Below are positions 56,022 to 64,000 of a stretch of 64,000 bases of DNA, one piece after another. Position numbers and translations under genes: made by a program. A model generated the notes under the pieces. The model was not told where the DNA came from. It was given only the letters and a program-made list of their open reading frames with translations, and did not search any database. Origin of the DNA: Ureibacillus sp. FSL W7-1570 (GTDB lineage: Bacteria > Bacillota > Bacilli > Bacillales_A > Planococcaceae); contig NZ_CP151979.1 in the NCBI RefSeq assembly GCF_038593265.1, positions 930,001 through 994,000 on the forward strand, written 5' to 3'. How positions within the stretch are numbered: position 1 is the stretch's first letter; the number at the start of each line of letters is the position of its first letter.

Positions 56022-57308
56022 CTATTTTTTATTTCTTCTTCTCATCATATTATAACGATGTAATGGCTGATCCACTTTGAATTTCACGATTTGCAACGGA
56101 TGGTTTGCCACCTCGATCGGCTCGCCGTCTTCATTCCACATTTGGCCGACCGTCATTGTGAAAGTGTCAATTTCCGGTCCGAAAAATTCAACCGTATCGC
56201 CCGTCTTGAAGTAGTTGCGTTGCTGCAATGTGACCATTTGTGTATTTTCATCATAATCAAGCACAAATCCTGCGAAATCCCAATCCGGTTTTTTCGCATG
56301 GAAACCGAACATTTGCTGTTTGTAGCTTGGTTCGCCTTCAAAGAAAGCGGAAGCTGTTGCGCGGTTCGCACAACGATCCAATTCTTCCAGCCATTCCCGC
56401 TTGATTTTGAAATTGTCAGGATCGGCGCAATAGCTGTCGATCACTTTGCGATAAACTGAAATAACGGTTGCAACGTAGTGGATGGATTTCATGCGCCCTT
56501 CCACTTTTAATGAATCGATTCCCAATTCAATCATATGCGGGATGGATTCGATCAGTTTCAAATCTTTCGGGCTCATCGCAAATGGAGCATCGCCTTCATT
56601 GAATAAAGGCACTTGTTTGCCATCCACGTTTTCATACAAGTCGTAATCCCAACGGCAACTTTGACAGCAGCCGCCCCGGTTGGAGTCCCGTGCCGTCATA
56701 TGGTTAGATAATACACATCGGCCTGAATAGGCGATACACATGGCTCCATGAATAAACGTTTCAATCTCAATATCCACTTTTTCTTTGATAAGGCGGATTT
56801 CTTCCGCACCTACCTCACGGGCTAAAACCACCCGGTCCAACCCTTCAGATTTCCAGAATTTTACCGCTTTCCAGTTCGTCAATGATTGCTGTGTGGAAAG
56901 ATGGATTTCCAATTCCGGAGCCACTTTTTTACAAGTCTCGATAATCAGCGGGTCTGCAACGATGATGCCTTTGACGCCGACATCAGCGATCGCGCGCAAA
57001 TATTCTTCGAGTCCCGCCATATTTTCGTTATGGGCGTAAATATTCGTCGTCACATAAATGACCGCCCCATATTTTTTCGCGAATTCCACACCTTCGCGCA
57101 TCTCTTCAATCGTAAAGTTATCCGCGTTGGAACGCAAGCCGAATTCCTGGCCGCCGATAAATACCGCATCTGCCCCGTAATGGACAGCCACTTTCAATTT
57201 TTCCAGGCTTCCCGCAGGAGCAAGCAATTCCGGTTTTTTTGTAATGACGCGTTTTCCTTCAATTGTTTCTCGGATGTTTTCGTTTTGGATCAATTGTAAA
57301 GCCATCAT
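56022..57308 (-). CDS. trhP2: Peptidase U32-family tRNA hydroxylation protein TrhP2
   Basis: YrrO. With TrhP1 it makes 5-hydroxyuridine at tRNA position 34 in B. subtilis, using prephenate-derived chemistry. The 428-aa protein has a U32 TIM-barrel domain (PELLAPAGSLEKLKVAVHYGADAVFIGG near 26-53) and the cysteine cluster MCIAYSGRC ... GGCCQSCRW (about 192-222) that fits an iron-sulfur site, then a C-terminal domain. GGAGGGG precedes the double ATG. It follows trhP1 by 12 bp. Called protease or collagenase-like in older annotation. Confidence 0.93.
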   Translation of the reverse strand: MMALQLIQNENIRETIEGKRVITKKPELLAPAGSLEKLKVAVHYGADAVFIGGQEFGLRSNADNFTIEEMREGVEFAKKYGAVIYVTTNIYAHNENMAGLEEYLRAIADVGVKGIIVADPLIIETCKKVAPELEIHLSTQQSLTNWKAVKFWKSEGLDRVVLAREVGAEEIRLIKEKVDIEIETFIHGAMCIAYSGRCVLSNHMTARDSNRGGCCQSCRWDYDLYENVDGKQVPLFNEGDAPFAMSPKDLKLIESIPHMIELGIDSLKVEGRMKSIHYVATVISVYRKVIDSYCADPDNFKIKREWLEELDRCANRATASAFFEGEPSYKQQMFGFHAKKPDWDFAGFVLDYDENTQMVTLQQRNYFKTGDTVEFFGPEIDTFTMTVGQMWNEDGEPIEVANHPLQIVKFKVDQPLHRYNMMRRRNKK

Positions 57309-57320
57309 ACCCCTCCTTTC

Positions 57321-58253
57321 TTAATACACGGTTTCTTTATAAATAAATCCAGTATCCAATGGACGCAATGGCGGTTGAATGGCTTTGATTTGTTCATACA
57401 ATCCATCTTTGATTTCATCGTACGCGTCTTCCCCTTCATCGAAATACGCATCGATGGCCTGGCGGTAAAGCTTCGTCACCGTTGTAATGTATTCTTCCGT
57501 TTGCAAAATTCCATCAATCTTCAATGCATCGATACCCGCTTCAAAAAACTCCGTCAATTCATCAATCAAACAAATGTCGTTTGGCGAGAAAATATGTGTG
57601 CCATTCATATCTTCATAAATAGGGTAACGATTGTTCCGCTCTTTGTCATGCAGGAACATATTTTTATTTTCTTTGCGGTTTTCCACTTCCATCACTTCGC
57701 CGCGATACAGGAAGTAATTGCCCAACAATTTCCGTTTGGATTGGAAAATGCAGGTCATCCCGTGCACTTGCACTTCAATTTCGTATTTTGAGTTTTCTTT
57801 GATTTCCAAGATTTCATCCAATGAGAGTTCGCGGGCCAACACTGCACGTTTCGCTCCTCTGTCTCCCCAATAATTCACTTGGAACCAGTTTGTTGCCGTC
57901 GTTTCAGGATTCCAATGCAATGGAATGTCGATGCCAAATTCCCGGACAGACACAACAACTGCGGGATCTCCAAACAAAATGGCATCCGGACCGATTTTCT
58001 TCATCTCTTGCAAATATTCATCCAACGCTTCAATGCGGTCGTTGTGGAATAAAGCGTTGCAAGCGACATACACTTTCTTGCCCGCCTGATGAATCATTTC
58101 CGTCGCTTCTCTCACTTCATCAACGGAAAATTCACCCGCAAGACGCAAGCCGAATTTTTGTTCTCCGATGACAAATGCATCGGCACCCGCATCAATCAAT
58201 TCCTTTATATGTGGCAGTGACTTCGGCGTCACAAGCAATTCTGGTTTTTTCAA
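57321..58253 (-). CDS. trhP1: Peptidase U32-family tRNA hydroxylation protein TrhP1
   Basis: YrrN, partner of TrhP2 in making tRNA ho5U34. The 310-aa protein has the same barrel (MKKPELLVTPKSLPHIKEL, ADAFVIGEQKFGLRLAGEFS) but lacks the cysteine cluster: the matching place reads MTCIFQSKRKLLGNYF. This difference between the two paralogues is seen in B. subtilis too. The TTG start has GAGGTGAA 5-9 bases upstream, and this site overlaps the trmR stop. It sits between trmR and trhP2. Confidence 0.92.
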   Translation of the reverse strand: MKKPELLVTPKSLPHIKELIDAGADAFVIGEQKFGLRLAGEFSVDEVREATEMIHQAGKKVYVACNALFHNDRIEALDEYLQEMKKIGPDAILFGDPAVVVSVREFGIDIPLHWNPETTATNWFQVNYWGDRGAKRAVLARELSLDEILEIKENSKYEIEVQVHGMTCIFQSKRKLLGNYFLYRGEVMEVENRKENKNMFLHDKERNNRYPIYEDMNGTHIFSPNDICLIDELTEFFEAGIDALKIDGILQTEEYITTVTKLYRQAIDAYFDEGEDAYDEIKDGLYEQIKAIQPPLRPLDTGFIYKETVY

Positions 58254-58259
58254 ATACGT

Positions 58260-58892
58260 TCACCTCTTTAAACAAATTAGCAAACCATCCCCAACCGGAA
58301 CAAAAGTCGTGTGGTAGCCGGGATGGTTTTTGATCCACTCAGTGAATTCTTTTAATTTCCGAATCATCGAGCGTTTGCCTCTTGGCACTTCTTCGATTGG
58401 AATGTCCGATAACCCATGCATATAGATATTGTCGATATAAATGACCCCACCGGAAGGAACCAGGGGAGAATATTTTTCAAAAAAGCGCATATTTTGGCCT
58501 TTTGCCGCATCTATAAAAACAGCATCAAAAGCAGATGGAAATTCCGTTACATCCACTTCTAACGCATCTCCTTCAATCACCGTAATGCGACTTCCTGCAT
58601 CCGACTCTTTGATAAATTCTTTAGCGAGCCGGATCCGTTCTTCATCCCTCTCGATCGTCACGATCTGGCAATCCGGTAAAGCTTCCGCTATCCGAATGGC
58701 CGAATACCCGATGGCCGTACCGATTTCAAGCAGCGTTTTTGGCCGTTGAATCCGCAATATTTGCGTCAACACTTCAATGGCTGGAAGCTGCATGATGGGA
58801 ACATGGTGAGTTTGTGCATATTGTTCCATTTTTAGTAACAAGTCATTCCTCGGATGAATGAAGGACTTTATAAATTCCTCTGAAAACTCCAT
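58260..58892 (-). CDS. trmR: tRNA 5-hydroxyuridine methyltransferase
   Basis: YrrM. Methylates ho5U34 to mo5U34, the next step after TrhP1/2, using SAM. The 210-aa O-methyltransferase has LLEIGTAIGYSAIRIAEAL (motif I, about 51-69) and AVFIDAAKGQNMRFFEKY (metal and SAM site). AAGGAG lies 7 bases before the ATG at 58892; the longer frame is not supported. The three genes trmR-trhP1-trhP2 form one tight operon for a whole wobble-base modification. Confidence 0.94.
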   Translation of the reverse strand: MEFSEEFIKSFIHPRNDLLLKMEQYAQTHHVPIMQLPAIEVLTQILRIQRPKTLLEIGTAIGYSAIRIAEALPDCQIVTIERDEERIRLAKEFIKESDAGSRITVIEGDALEVDVTEFPSAFDAVFIDAAKGQNMRFFEKYSPLVPSGGVIYIDNIYMHGLSDIPIEEVPRGKRSMIRKLKEFTEWIKNHPGYHTTFVPVGDGLLICLKR

Positions 58893-59085
58893 GTTTTCGC
58901 TCCTTCGATTGTATATAAAAAAAGAAAAACCAAACAAGTTGGCTTATATCGATGACCATTATGGAAAAATCAAATTTAATCATAACATGAAAATGACCGG
59001 AAAGCGAACATTCTTAACCGATTTTCCTTCAAAAAAATCCGATTTCCGACCTTTGACTGAAAGCCGTTTAATTCAATACACCATA

Positions 59086-59127
59086 AAAATAGCAGTTCAA
59101 TCCGGTAAAGATTGAACCTGCTATTTT
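59086..59127 (-). terminator. Terminator after mltG
   Basis: Seventeen-bp stem with one bulged base (59127-59110 with 59102-59086), ending in TTTTT on the minus strand. Confidence 0.88.
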
Positions 59128-59138
59128 ATGGATGGAGG

Positions 59139-60248
59139 CTATTCATTATTTATATATTGGTTTTTATTTTGCAAGTGTTCTTCAAACGATTTGGCAAAGT
59201 GATTGTTTCCTTCTTTATCCGCCAAGAAATAAAGATATTCTGTATCTGTCGGATTCAAAGCCGCTTCAATGGAAACGACACCCGCATTGGCGATCGGTCC
59301 CGGAGGCAACCCCGGATTCACATACGTATTGTATGGATTTTGCACTTTCAAATCTTCGTACAATACCCGTTCTTTATGTCCCCCCAATGCATATAATACA
59401 CTAGGGTCCGTTTGAAGAGGCATGCCGATTTCCAAACGGTTATAAAAGACGCTCGCAATCGTTTCGCGATCCGTTTTTTCCGTTGCTTCCTCTTCCAATA
59501 AAGAGGCGAACGTCAACAGTTCATGCACCGTCATTTCTTTTTCCGCAAGCAAGGATTTATATTCACCGATCACACTGTTGGTTTTGTCAATCATCGGCAG
59601 AATGATGTCGTCCAATGAAACATTTTCGTCATAAAAAGAATAGGTTGCCGGAAATAAATATCCTTCCAACGGATACCGGATGTTGCCATTTAAAATTTCA
59701 TCCGTAAAGAGTTCCGGATAGGTGGACATGACATTTTCAATGAATTCTTTGCTGTTGACCCGCTCCATGAATTGCTCTTTTGTATATTTCGTACGTTTTT
59801 CCACAATTTTTCCTATTTGTTCCAACGTCATTCCTTCTGGAACCGTAATGGTCATGACAGGCTCCCGATACACTTTGCCCGTTTTCAAGCTTTCAAGGAT
59901 TTCATCCAGCGTCATGCTTGGCGTCATCGTATAATTTCCCGCCTGGAAATTGGATTGGTTTTTAAATTTTGCATAATATTTAAAAATCGTTGCGTCTTTA
60001 ATAATTCCGCTTTTTTCTAAAATCTTCGAAATGTTGGATATTCCTGACCCCATAGGGATTTCCACTTGAATTTGCTCTTCTGATTCCGGATCAACCGGCT
60101 TCAAAGCGCTTTTTACATATAATGTTCCGAAAATGCCAATGAATAAGATACATGCGATGACAATTACCGTGACCCTTGCAACAATTCGGCGGACCACTTT
60201 TCCTTCCTGCTTTCGTTGCTTTATTTTTTCCATCATCTCCTGGTCCAC
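59139..60248 (-). CDS. mltG: Endolytic murein transglycosylase MltG
   Basis: Cuts nascent glycan strands at the membrane to set their length. The 369-aa protein (YrrL) has a basic cytoplasmic N-terminus, one membrane helix (about 23-46) and the YceG domain outside, with LTFASLLEEEATEKTDRE (catalytic Glu region) and LPPGPIANAGVVSIEAAL. GGGGGG lies 6 bases before the GTG at 60248; the longest frame starts 19 codons earlier without support. It is the last gene of the alaS-to-mltG run as in B. subtilis. Confidence 0.93.
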   Translation of the reverse strand: MDQEMMEKIKQRKQEGKVVRRIVARVTVIVIACILFIGIFGTLYVKSALKPVDPESEEQIQVEIPMGSGISNISKILEKSGIIKDATIFKYYAKFKNQSNFQAGNYTMTPSMTLDEILESLKTGKVYREPVMTITVPEGMTLEQIGKIVEKRTKYTKEQFMERVNSKEFIENVMSTYPELFTDEILNGNIRYPLEGYLFPATYSFYDENVSLDDIILPMIDKTNSVIGEYKSLLAEKEMTVHELLTFASLLEEEATEKTDRETIASVFYNRLEIGMPLQTDPSVLYALGGHKERVLYEDLKVQNPYNTYVNPGLPPGPIANAGVVSIEAALNPTDTEYLYFLADKEGNNHFAKSFEEHLQNKNQYINNE

Positions 60249-60362
60249 ATATGTCCCCCCTAACATTTCATAACATATGATATAAAAATCCGTAAAAATT
60301 AACAATATTCAAACACGGTTTCCCGTTCCCCTTTTATGTATTTTTACGTTTTTGTATGAAAA

Positions 60363-60379
60363 AAGTTCTTTTTGAACTT
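60363..60379 (-). terminator. Small terminator downstream of the long DUF1292 gene
   Basis: Six-bp stem AAGTTC/GAACTT with a 5-nt loop, then TTTTTTC on the minus strand. Confidence 0.6.
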
Positions 60380-60439
60380 CATTTTTGTCCCGTTATGTAT
60401 GGGTTATAAGTAACAGGTCCTATTCTATGGCAGACCTTG

Positions 60440-60476
60440 TTTTCCTGCGGCCCTTCGATTTGCCGCCGCAGGAAAA
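60440..60476 (-). terminator. Hairpin after the long DUF1292 gene
   Basis: Perfect 12-bp GC-rich stem (60476-60465 with 60451-60440). No T-run follows, so it may end the transcript together with the smaller hairpin downstream or protect its 3' end. Confidence 0.65.
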
Positions 60477-60491
60477 TTTCCCAATAGTGAT

Positions 60492-61010
60492 TTATCGATT
60501 CGATTGATTTAAAAGCTCAAAGGTTTGCTCAACCTTTTTCCATTCCTCTTCGGATTCAATCGGGAAGATTTCCTGGATTGCACCGTCTTCCGATGATACA
60601 TAGCTGGCGGCGTAAAGACCGCTGTTTTCTTCTTCATTTTCGATTGAATAAATCACATATGATTTCCCGAAATCTTCAATTGCAAATTGATGAACGATTT
60701 TGCATTCGACTTCATTTCCCTCTTCATCAACGGCTGTAAAGGTTTTATCTTCTGAAAAGGTGTCAATTAATGTGTTATAGACTTCTTCCACCATATCCCA
60801 TTCTTCTTCAGTTTCGAGTTCCTGGAAATTGGTCATTTCCAAATTTTCATCCAGTTCGTAGCGGACAGCGGAAATTTCATCACTTTCATTTCCCTCTTCA
60901 TCAACAATGGAATAAATGCAATAGGAATGATCGTCCGTGTCAAAGGTGAAAAGCACTTTACATGTCTTGATTCCATTTTCCGTTTCCAATTTGAAAAGTT
61001 GTTGATCCAT
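60492..61010 (-). CDS. Two-domain DUF1292 protein
   Basis: 172 aa, strongly acidic, no signal or membrane part. It contains two DUF1292 units (about 1-80 and 85-170), each with a beta-rich start (TENGIKTCKVLFTF, DEEGNEVECKIVHQF), a YCIYS/YVIYS strand and an EEEW-MVEEVYNTL/EEEW-KVEQTFELL helix. The second unit is closer to the neighbouring single-domain gene. The family (YrzB in B. subtilis) is about 93 aa and of unknown function. It ends ahead of mltG. An in-frame duplication is the simplest origin. Confidence 0.88.
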   Translation of the reverse strand: MDQQLFKLETENGIKTCKVLFTFDTDDHSYCIYSIVDEEGNESDEISAVRYELDENLEMTNFQELETEEEWDMVEEVYNTLIDTFSEDKTFTAVDEEGNEVECKIVHQFAIEDFGKSYVIYSIENEEENSGLYAASYVSSEDGAIQEIFPIESEEEWKKVEQTFELLNQSNR

Positions 61011-61106
61011 ATTTTCCTCCCGAAATTATGATTATTTCATAGTGTGGGCCGCAAAATCAAAAATAACCACACATTTTCACAAGGCATCGGCATCTTGAGC
61101 AAGAAA

Positions 61107-61132
61107 AAAGTAGGCACCGGAATGCCTACTTT
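61107..61132 (-). terminator. Terminator after yrzB
   Basis: Perfect 10-bp stem (61132-61123 with 61116-61107), then TTTCTTGC on the minus strand. It separates the two DUF1292 genes. Confidence 0.8.
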
Positions 61133-61138
61133 ATCCTT

Positions 61139-61447
61139 TTATTCTTCGTCCTCTATATCAAATTCTTCTTCCAAAGAATTTAATACTTCTTCAATCAAAT
61201 CCCATTCTTCATCCGTTTCAATCGGAAGCAATTCCCCGTCTTTTCCATCCTCTGCAGGGATGAAGGCGGAAGCGAAAATTTCGATTTGACCATCTTCATC
61301 TTCTTCGGCGCCGACTAGGGAATACAGAACATAGGACTTTCCAAACTTCTCTGAATCAAATGTGTGAATGACTTCACACAAATGTTCATTTCCTTCTTCA
61401 TCGACAACGGTAATTACATTTTCATCAAACTCATGATCATGTGCCAT
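61139..61447 (-). CDS. yrzB: DUF1292 protein YrzB
   Basis: 102-aa acidic protein of the DUF1292 family, the single-domain form. Core features are [61 protein letters not shown] lies 6 bases before the ATG at 61447; the GTG three codons earlier is inside that site. It sits after ruvX as in B. subtilis. The function is unknown. Confidence 0.9.
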   Translation of the reverse strand: MAHDHEFDENVITVVDEEGNEHLCEVIHTFDSEKFGKSYVLYSLVGAEEDEDGQIEIFASAFIPAEDGKDGELLPIETDEEWDLIEEVLNSLEEEFDIEDEE

Positions 61448-61554
61448 ATTGGTCACCTCTTCCTATAAGATAAGCAACAATTTATATCATCCTCGACAAA
61501 ATGTCTAGAGGGGCATATAAACCAATTTCAACTTTATTATTCACCCAATTCGGG

Positions 61555-61980
61555 TTATTTATGAAACGATTTGCTGTCCAAATAGCCCTGCAGTATCATG
61601 ACTGCCGCCATTTTATCAATCACTTTCTTTCTTTTCTTTCTGCTGACATCCGCTTCAATCAGCATCCGTTCGGCGGCCATCGTCGTCAACCGTTCATCCC
61701 AGAGAATGACCGGCAATTTGAACGTTTCTTCCAAAAGCTTTTTATATCGTTCGGACGCTTCACCACGGGGCCCAACGGTATTGTTCATGTTTTTCGGATA
61801 CCCCACCACAAATTCGGTGACCCCATACGCTTTTACCAGCTCTTTGATTCGTTCAATGCCAAACTCTCCAGCCTCTTCATCTATGTGAATCGTCTCGATC
61901 CCTTGAGCAGTCAGCCCCAATGGATCGCTGATTGCAATGCCAACCGTTTTTGTACCGACATCTAATCCCATTACTCTCAT
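61555..61980 (-). CDS. ruvX: RuvX/YqgF-family nuclease
   Basis: RNase H-fold protein of the YqgF family (YrrK), proposed to act on Holliday junctions and linked to 16S rRNA 5'-end processing. The 141-aa protein starts [19 protein letters not shown] with the first catalytic Asp (D7), and has [15 protein letters not shown] with the Glu. It lies 3 bp after ireB and forms the alaS-ireB-ruvX-yrzB run. Confidence 0.95.
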   Translation of the reverse strand: MRVMGLDVGTKTVGIAISDPLGLTAQGIETIHIDEEAGEFGIERIKELVKAYGVTEFVVGYPKNMNNTVGPRGEASERYKKLLEETFKLPVILWDERLTTMAAERMLIEADVSRKKRKKVIDKMAAVMILQGYLDSKSFHK

Positions 61981-61983
61981 CGA

Positions 61984-62250
61984 TTATTCCTCTTTATGGT
62001 GTCTGATATAGAATTTCACAAGCTCTTCTAAAATTTCATCGCGTTCAAGTTTGCGGATCAAATTTCGTGCATCTTGATGGCGAGGAATATATGCCGGATC
62101 ACCAGATAACAGGTACCCCACAATCTGATTCGTTGGATTATATCCTTTCTCTTCCAGTGCAGAGTACACTTTCAACATTACTTGCTTGACTTCTTCTTCC
62201 ATCGATTCTTCTGGAAAACTAAATTTCATCGTTTGATCGAACGAATTCAA
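61984..62250 (-). CDS. ireB: IreB-family regulatory phosphoprotein (YrzL)
   Basis: 88-aa cytosolic protein; the enterococcal homologue is phosphorylated by the kinase IreK and limits cephalosporin resistance. It reads [16 protein letters not shown], with T7 as the likely phosphorylated residue, and carries the strongly conserved [19 protein letters not shown] and [13 protein letters not shown]. The TTG at 62250 with GAGGTG 6 bases upstream gives the exact length of B. subtilis YrzL. Confidence 0.93.
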   Translation of the reverse strand: MNSFDQTMKFSFPEESMEEEVKQVMLKVYSALEEKGYNPTNQIVGYLLSGDPAYIPRHQDARNLIRKLERDEILEELVKFYIRHHKEE

Positions 62251-62352
62251 GACCAGCACCTCGCTTTCAGAAATCAGGAGTTGGAAATTCTTGCTCCATT
62301 TTCTCTATTATAACTGATTCAACGGGTCAGCGAAATAGATTTGTTCCCCAGT

Positions 62353-64000
62353 TTACAGAGATTTAACGAAATCATAAACAGATTGAAGAGCTTCTTCAAG
62401 TTTGGATGCCTCTTTAGCACCCGCCATGGCCATATCAGGACGGCCTCCGCCTTTTCCTCCGCATTTCTCGGCGACGGATTTTACAATGTTGCCGGCATGA
62501 TATTCTTTGCCTGCGATATCTTTTGTCACCCCTGCACAAAGCATCACTTTTCCGTCACTTACGGCACCAAGCACGATGACCGCTTTATCCAGTTTCGCTT
62601 TCAAGTCGTCCATCATTTGACGGAGTTGATTATTATCTTTTGCTTCCACCCGTGTGGATAATACCGTGATATCGCCGATTTTTTGCGCTGCGTCAAGAAC
62701 ACTTGCCGCTTCAAGGTTTGCCAATTTTTGCGACAACGATTCATTTTCACGTTGCAATTCTTTATATTCTCCTTGGAGACCTTGTATTCTCATCACCAAA
62801 TCTTTTGGATTCGCTTTGAATTGTGCTGCCGCCTCTTGCAAGATTCTTTCTTCCTCTTTCACTGCAAGATATGCGCCTTTGCCCGTCACAGCTTCAATAC
62901 GTCTGACACCGGCACCAATTCCACCTTCAGAAACGATTTTAAAATATCCTATTTCAGATGTGCGGTTTACATGCAAACCACCGCAAAGTTCGATGGAATA
63001 ATCGCTGACTTGGACAACCCGCACAATATCGCCGTATTTTTCCCCGAACAGCGCCATCGCACCCATCGCTTTCGCTTCTTCAATCGGCATTTCTTCAATG
63101 GCCACTTCAATATCATCCCAAATTTTTTCGTTCACGATGCGCTCAATTTGTTCAAGTTCTTCTTTTGAAGCTTGGCCAAAGTGAGTAAAGTCGAAACGCA
63201 AACGGTCTGGTCCCACATAGGATCCCGCTTGGTTTACATGTTCGCCCAACACATCTTTCAATGCACGGTGCAACAGGTGAGTGGCTGTATGGTTTTTCAC
63301 GATCAGTTTACGTTCTTCTTTATTGACTGTCGCTTTTAATTGGTCGTTCAAGTGCATTTCACCGGATTCCACAATCACTGTATGAAGATGTTGCCCGTTT
63401 GGCGCAAGTTGAACGTCTTTGACCACCGCTTTGAATGTATCGCCTTCAAGGATTCCCGTATCGGCAATTTGACCACCCATTTCTGCATAGAATGGCGTTT
63501 CAGCCAAGATCACCAACACTTCTTCCCCTTCGGAAGCCATGTCCACTTCCTGTCCATTTGCCACCATGGCAACAACGGTTGTGTCACATTCCGCCACTTC
63601 ATATCCAACGAAGACGGAAGGTTGTTTCAAGTTCGTCAGCACTTCATTTTGAACTTGCATGGAGTCAACGTCAGCACGCGCGTTTCTTGCACGTTCCCGT
63701 TGTTTTTCCATCTCTCTTTCGAAGCCCTCATGATCCACAGTCATTCCATGTTCTTCCGCATATTCTTCCGTTAATTCGATTGGGAAACCGTACGTATCAT
63801 ATAAACGGAATACATCTTCGCCCGGAATTTCAGTGAGCCCCAATTTTTTCTCCCGTTCAACCACTTCATTCAAGATTTCAAGACCTGCATCCAACGTTTC
63901 CAAGAAGCGAATTTCTTCATTTTTTACTACCCGTTGGATAAATTCGCATTTTTCGCTCACTTCCGGATAGAAGTCTTTCATGATTTCCCCGACTGTTGGA
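62353..64000 (-). CDS. alaS: Alanyl-tRNA synthetase, C-terminal part
   Basis: Charges tRNA-Ala and edits mischarged Ser and Gly. The open frame runs off the right end of the window, so about 549 of an expected 880 residues are present. They cover the end of the tRNA-recognition region, the editing domain with the zinc site ([15 protein letters not shown] with the HxxxH, and CGGLHV) and the C-terminal coiled coil and DHHA1 domain ([15 protein letters not shown]). The apparent ATG at 63981 is internal. The ireB-ruvX-yrzB genes follow. Confidence 0.97.
   Translation of the reverse strand, partial: PTVGEIMKDFYPEVSEKCEFIQRVVKNEEIRFLETLDAGLEILNEVVEREKKLGLTEIPGEDVFRLYDTYGFPIELTEEYAEEHGMTVDHEGFEREMEKQRERARNARADVDSMQVQNEVLTNLKQPSVFVGYEVAECDTTVVAMVANGQEVDMASEGEEVLVILAETPFYAEMGGQIADTGILEGDTFKAVVKDVQLAPNGQHLHTVIVESGEMHLNDQLKATVNKEERKLIVKNHTATHLLHRALKDVLGEHVNQAGSYVGPDRLRFDFTHFGQASKEELEQIERIVNEKIWDDIEVAIEEMPIEEAKAMGAMALFGEKYGDIVRVVQVSDYSIELCGGLHVNRTSEIGYFKIVSEGGIGAGVRRIEAVTGKGAYLAVKEEERILQEAAAQFKANPKDLVMRIQGLQGEYKELQRENESLSQKLANLEAASVLDAAQKIGDITVLSTRVEAKDNNQLRQMMDDLKAKLDKAVIVLGAVSDGKVMLCAGVTKDIAGKEYHAGNIVKSVAEKCGGKGGGRPDMAMAGAKEASKLEEALQSVYDFVKSL

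Noticed and set aside
56022-58253. Secreted collagenases/proteases as suggested by the U32 name
   Set aside because: No signal peptides, and the operon with trmR fits the known tRNA hydroxylation role.

Overview
This window looks like chromosome from an endospore-forming member of the Bacillales. The sporulation genes sigK, gpr, spoIIP, yqfC and yqfD, the com late-competence genes, a CIRCE/HrcA heat-shock operon, a glycine T-box and Gram-positive ribosome-binding sites all point that way. Gene order follows the Bacillus subtilis yqe-yqf and yrr neighbourhoods closely. The single-chain glycyl-tRNA synthetase and the missing yqxD, yqeY, comER and udk make it look more like the Lysinibacillus/Ureibacillus (Planococcaceae) side of the order than B. 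subtilis itself. That placement is inference. Almost everything is on the minus strand. Plus-strand genes are the two-component pair, glyQS, a 158-aa orphan, rpsT, yqzM and sigK. There are no tRNA or rRNA genes, prophage or CRISPR arrays.

Layout. 1-1.6 kb: the end of a CitA/DctS-type sensor kinase and its response regulator. 1.65-11.4 kb: ispH, yqfQ, yqfO, trmK, cccA, an unknown membrane protein, sigA-dnaG, the PPDK regulator yqfL and ccpN. 11.4-13.2 kb: T-box and glyQS, divergent from ccpN. 13.4-24.6 kb: an orphan gene, recO, era, cdd, dgkA, ybeY, a GC-rich structured island, pgpH, phoH, yqfD, yqfC, then the flotillin operon nfeD-floA-yqfB behind a sigma-W-like promoter. 24.8-35.3 kb: rpsU, deoC, mtaB, rsmE, prmA, dnaJ, dnaK, grpE, hrcA, hemW. 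35.4-41.9 kb: a membrane-anchored Ltp-repeat protein, lepA, spoIIP, gpr, rpsT, holA, yqzM. 42-50.7 kb: comEC, comEB, comEA, yqeM, rsfS, yqeK, nadD, yhbY, aroE, yqeH, yqeG. 50.9-53.6 kb: an uninterrupted sigK, an intact-looking IS1182-family element and a 33-aa membrane peptide. 53.7-64 kb: mtnN, yrrS, greA, trhP2-trhP1-trmR, mltG, two DUF1292 genes, ruvX, ireB and the 3' part of alaS.

Functional themes. Most genes serve replication and transcription start (dnaG, sigA, holA), ribosome assembly and tRNA/rRNA modification (era, ybeY, rsfS, yhbY, yqeH, lepA, rsmE, prmA, trmK, mtaB, trhP1/2-trmR), protein folding (hrcA-grpE-dnaK-dnaJ), DNA uptake and sporulation. The map is conservative. The points worth a second look are small: a GC-rich intergenic island at 17.0-17.1 kb, hairpins that overlap translation starts (yqfC, comEA), a folded element where udk would be expected, a 21-bp tandem repeat ahead of yqfQ, a few lineage-specific genes, and many TTG or GTG starts. 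I found no convincing undescribed multi-gene system. About 20 starts were moved inward from the longest open frame on the basis of ribosome-binding-site spacing and known family N-termini.
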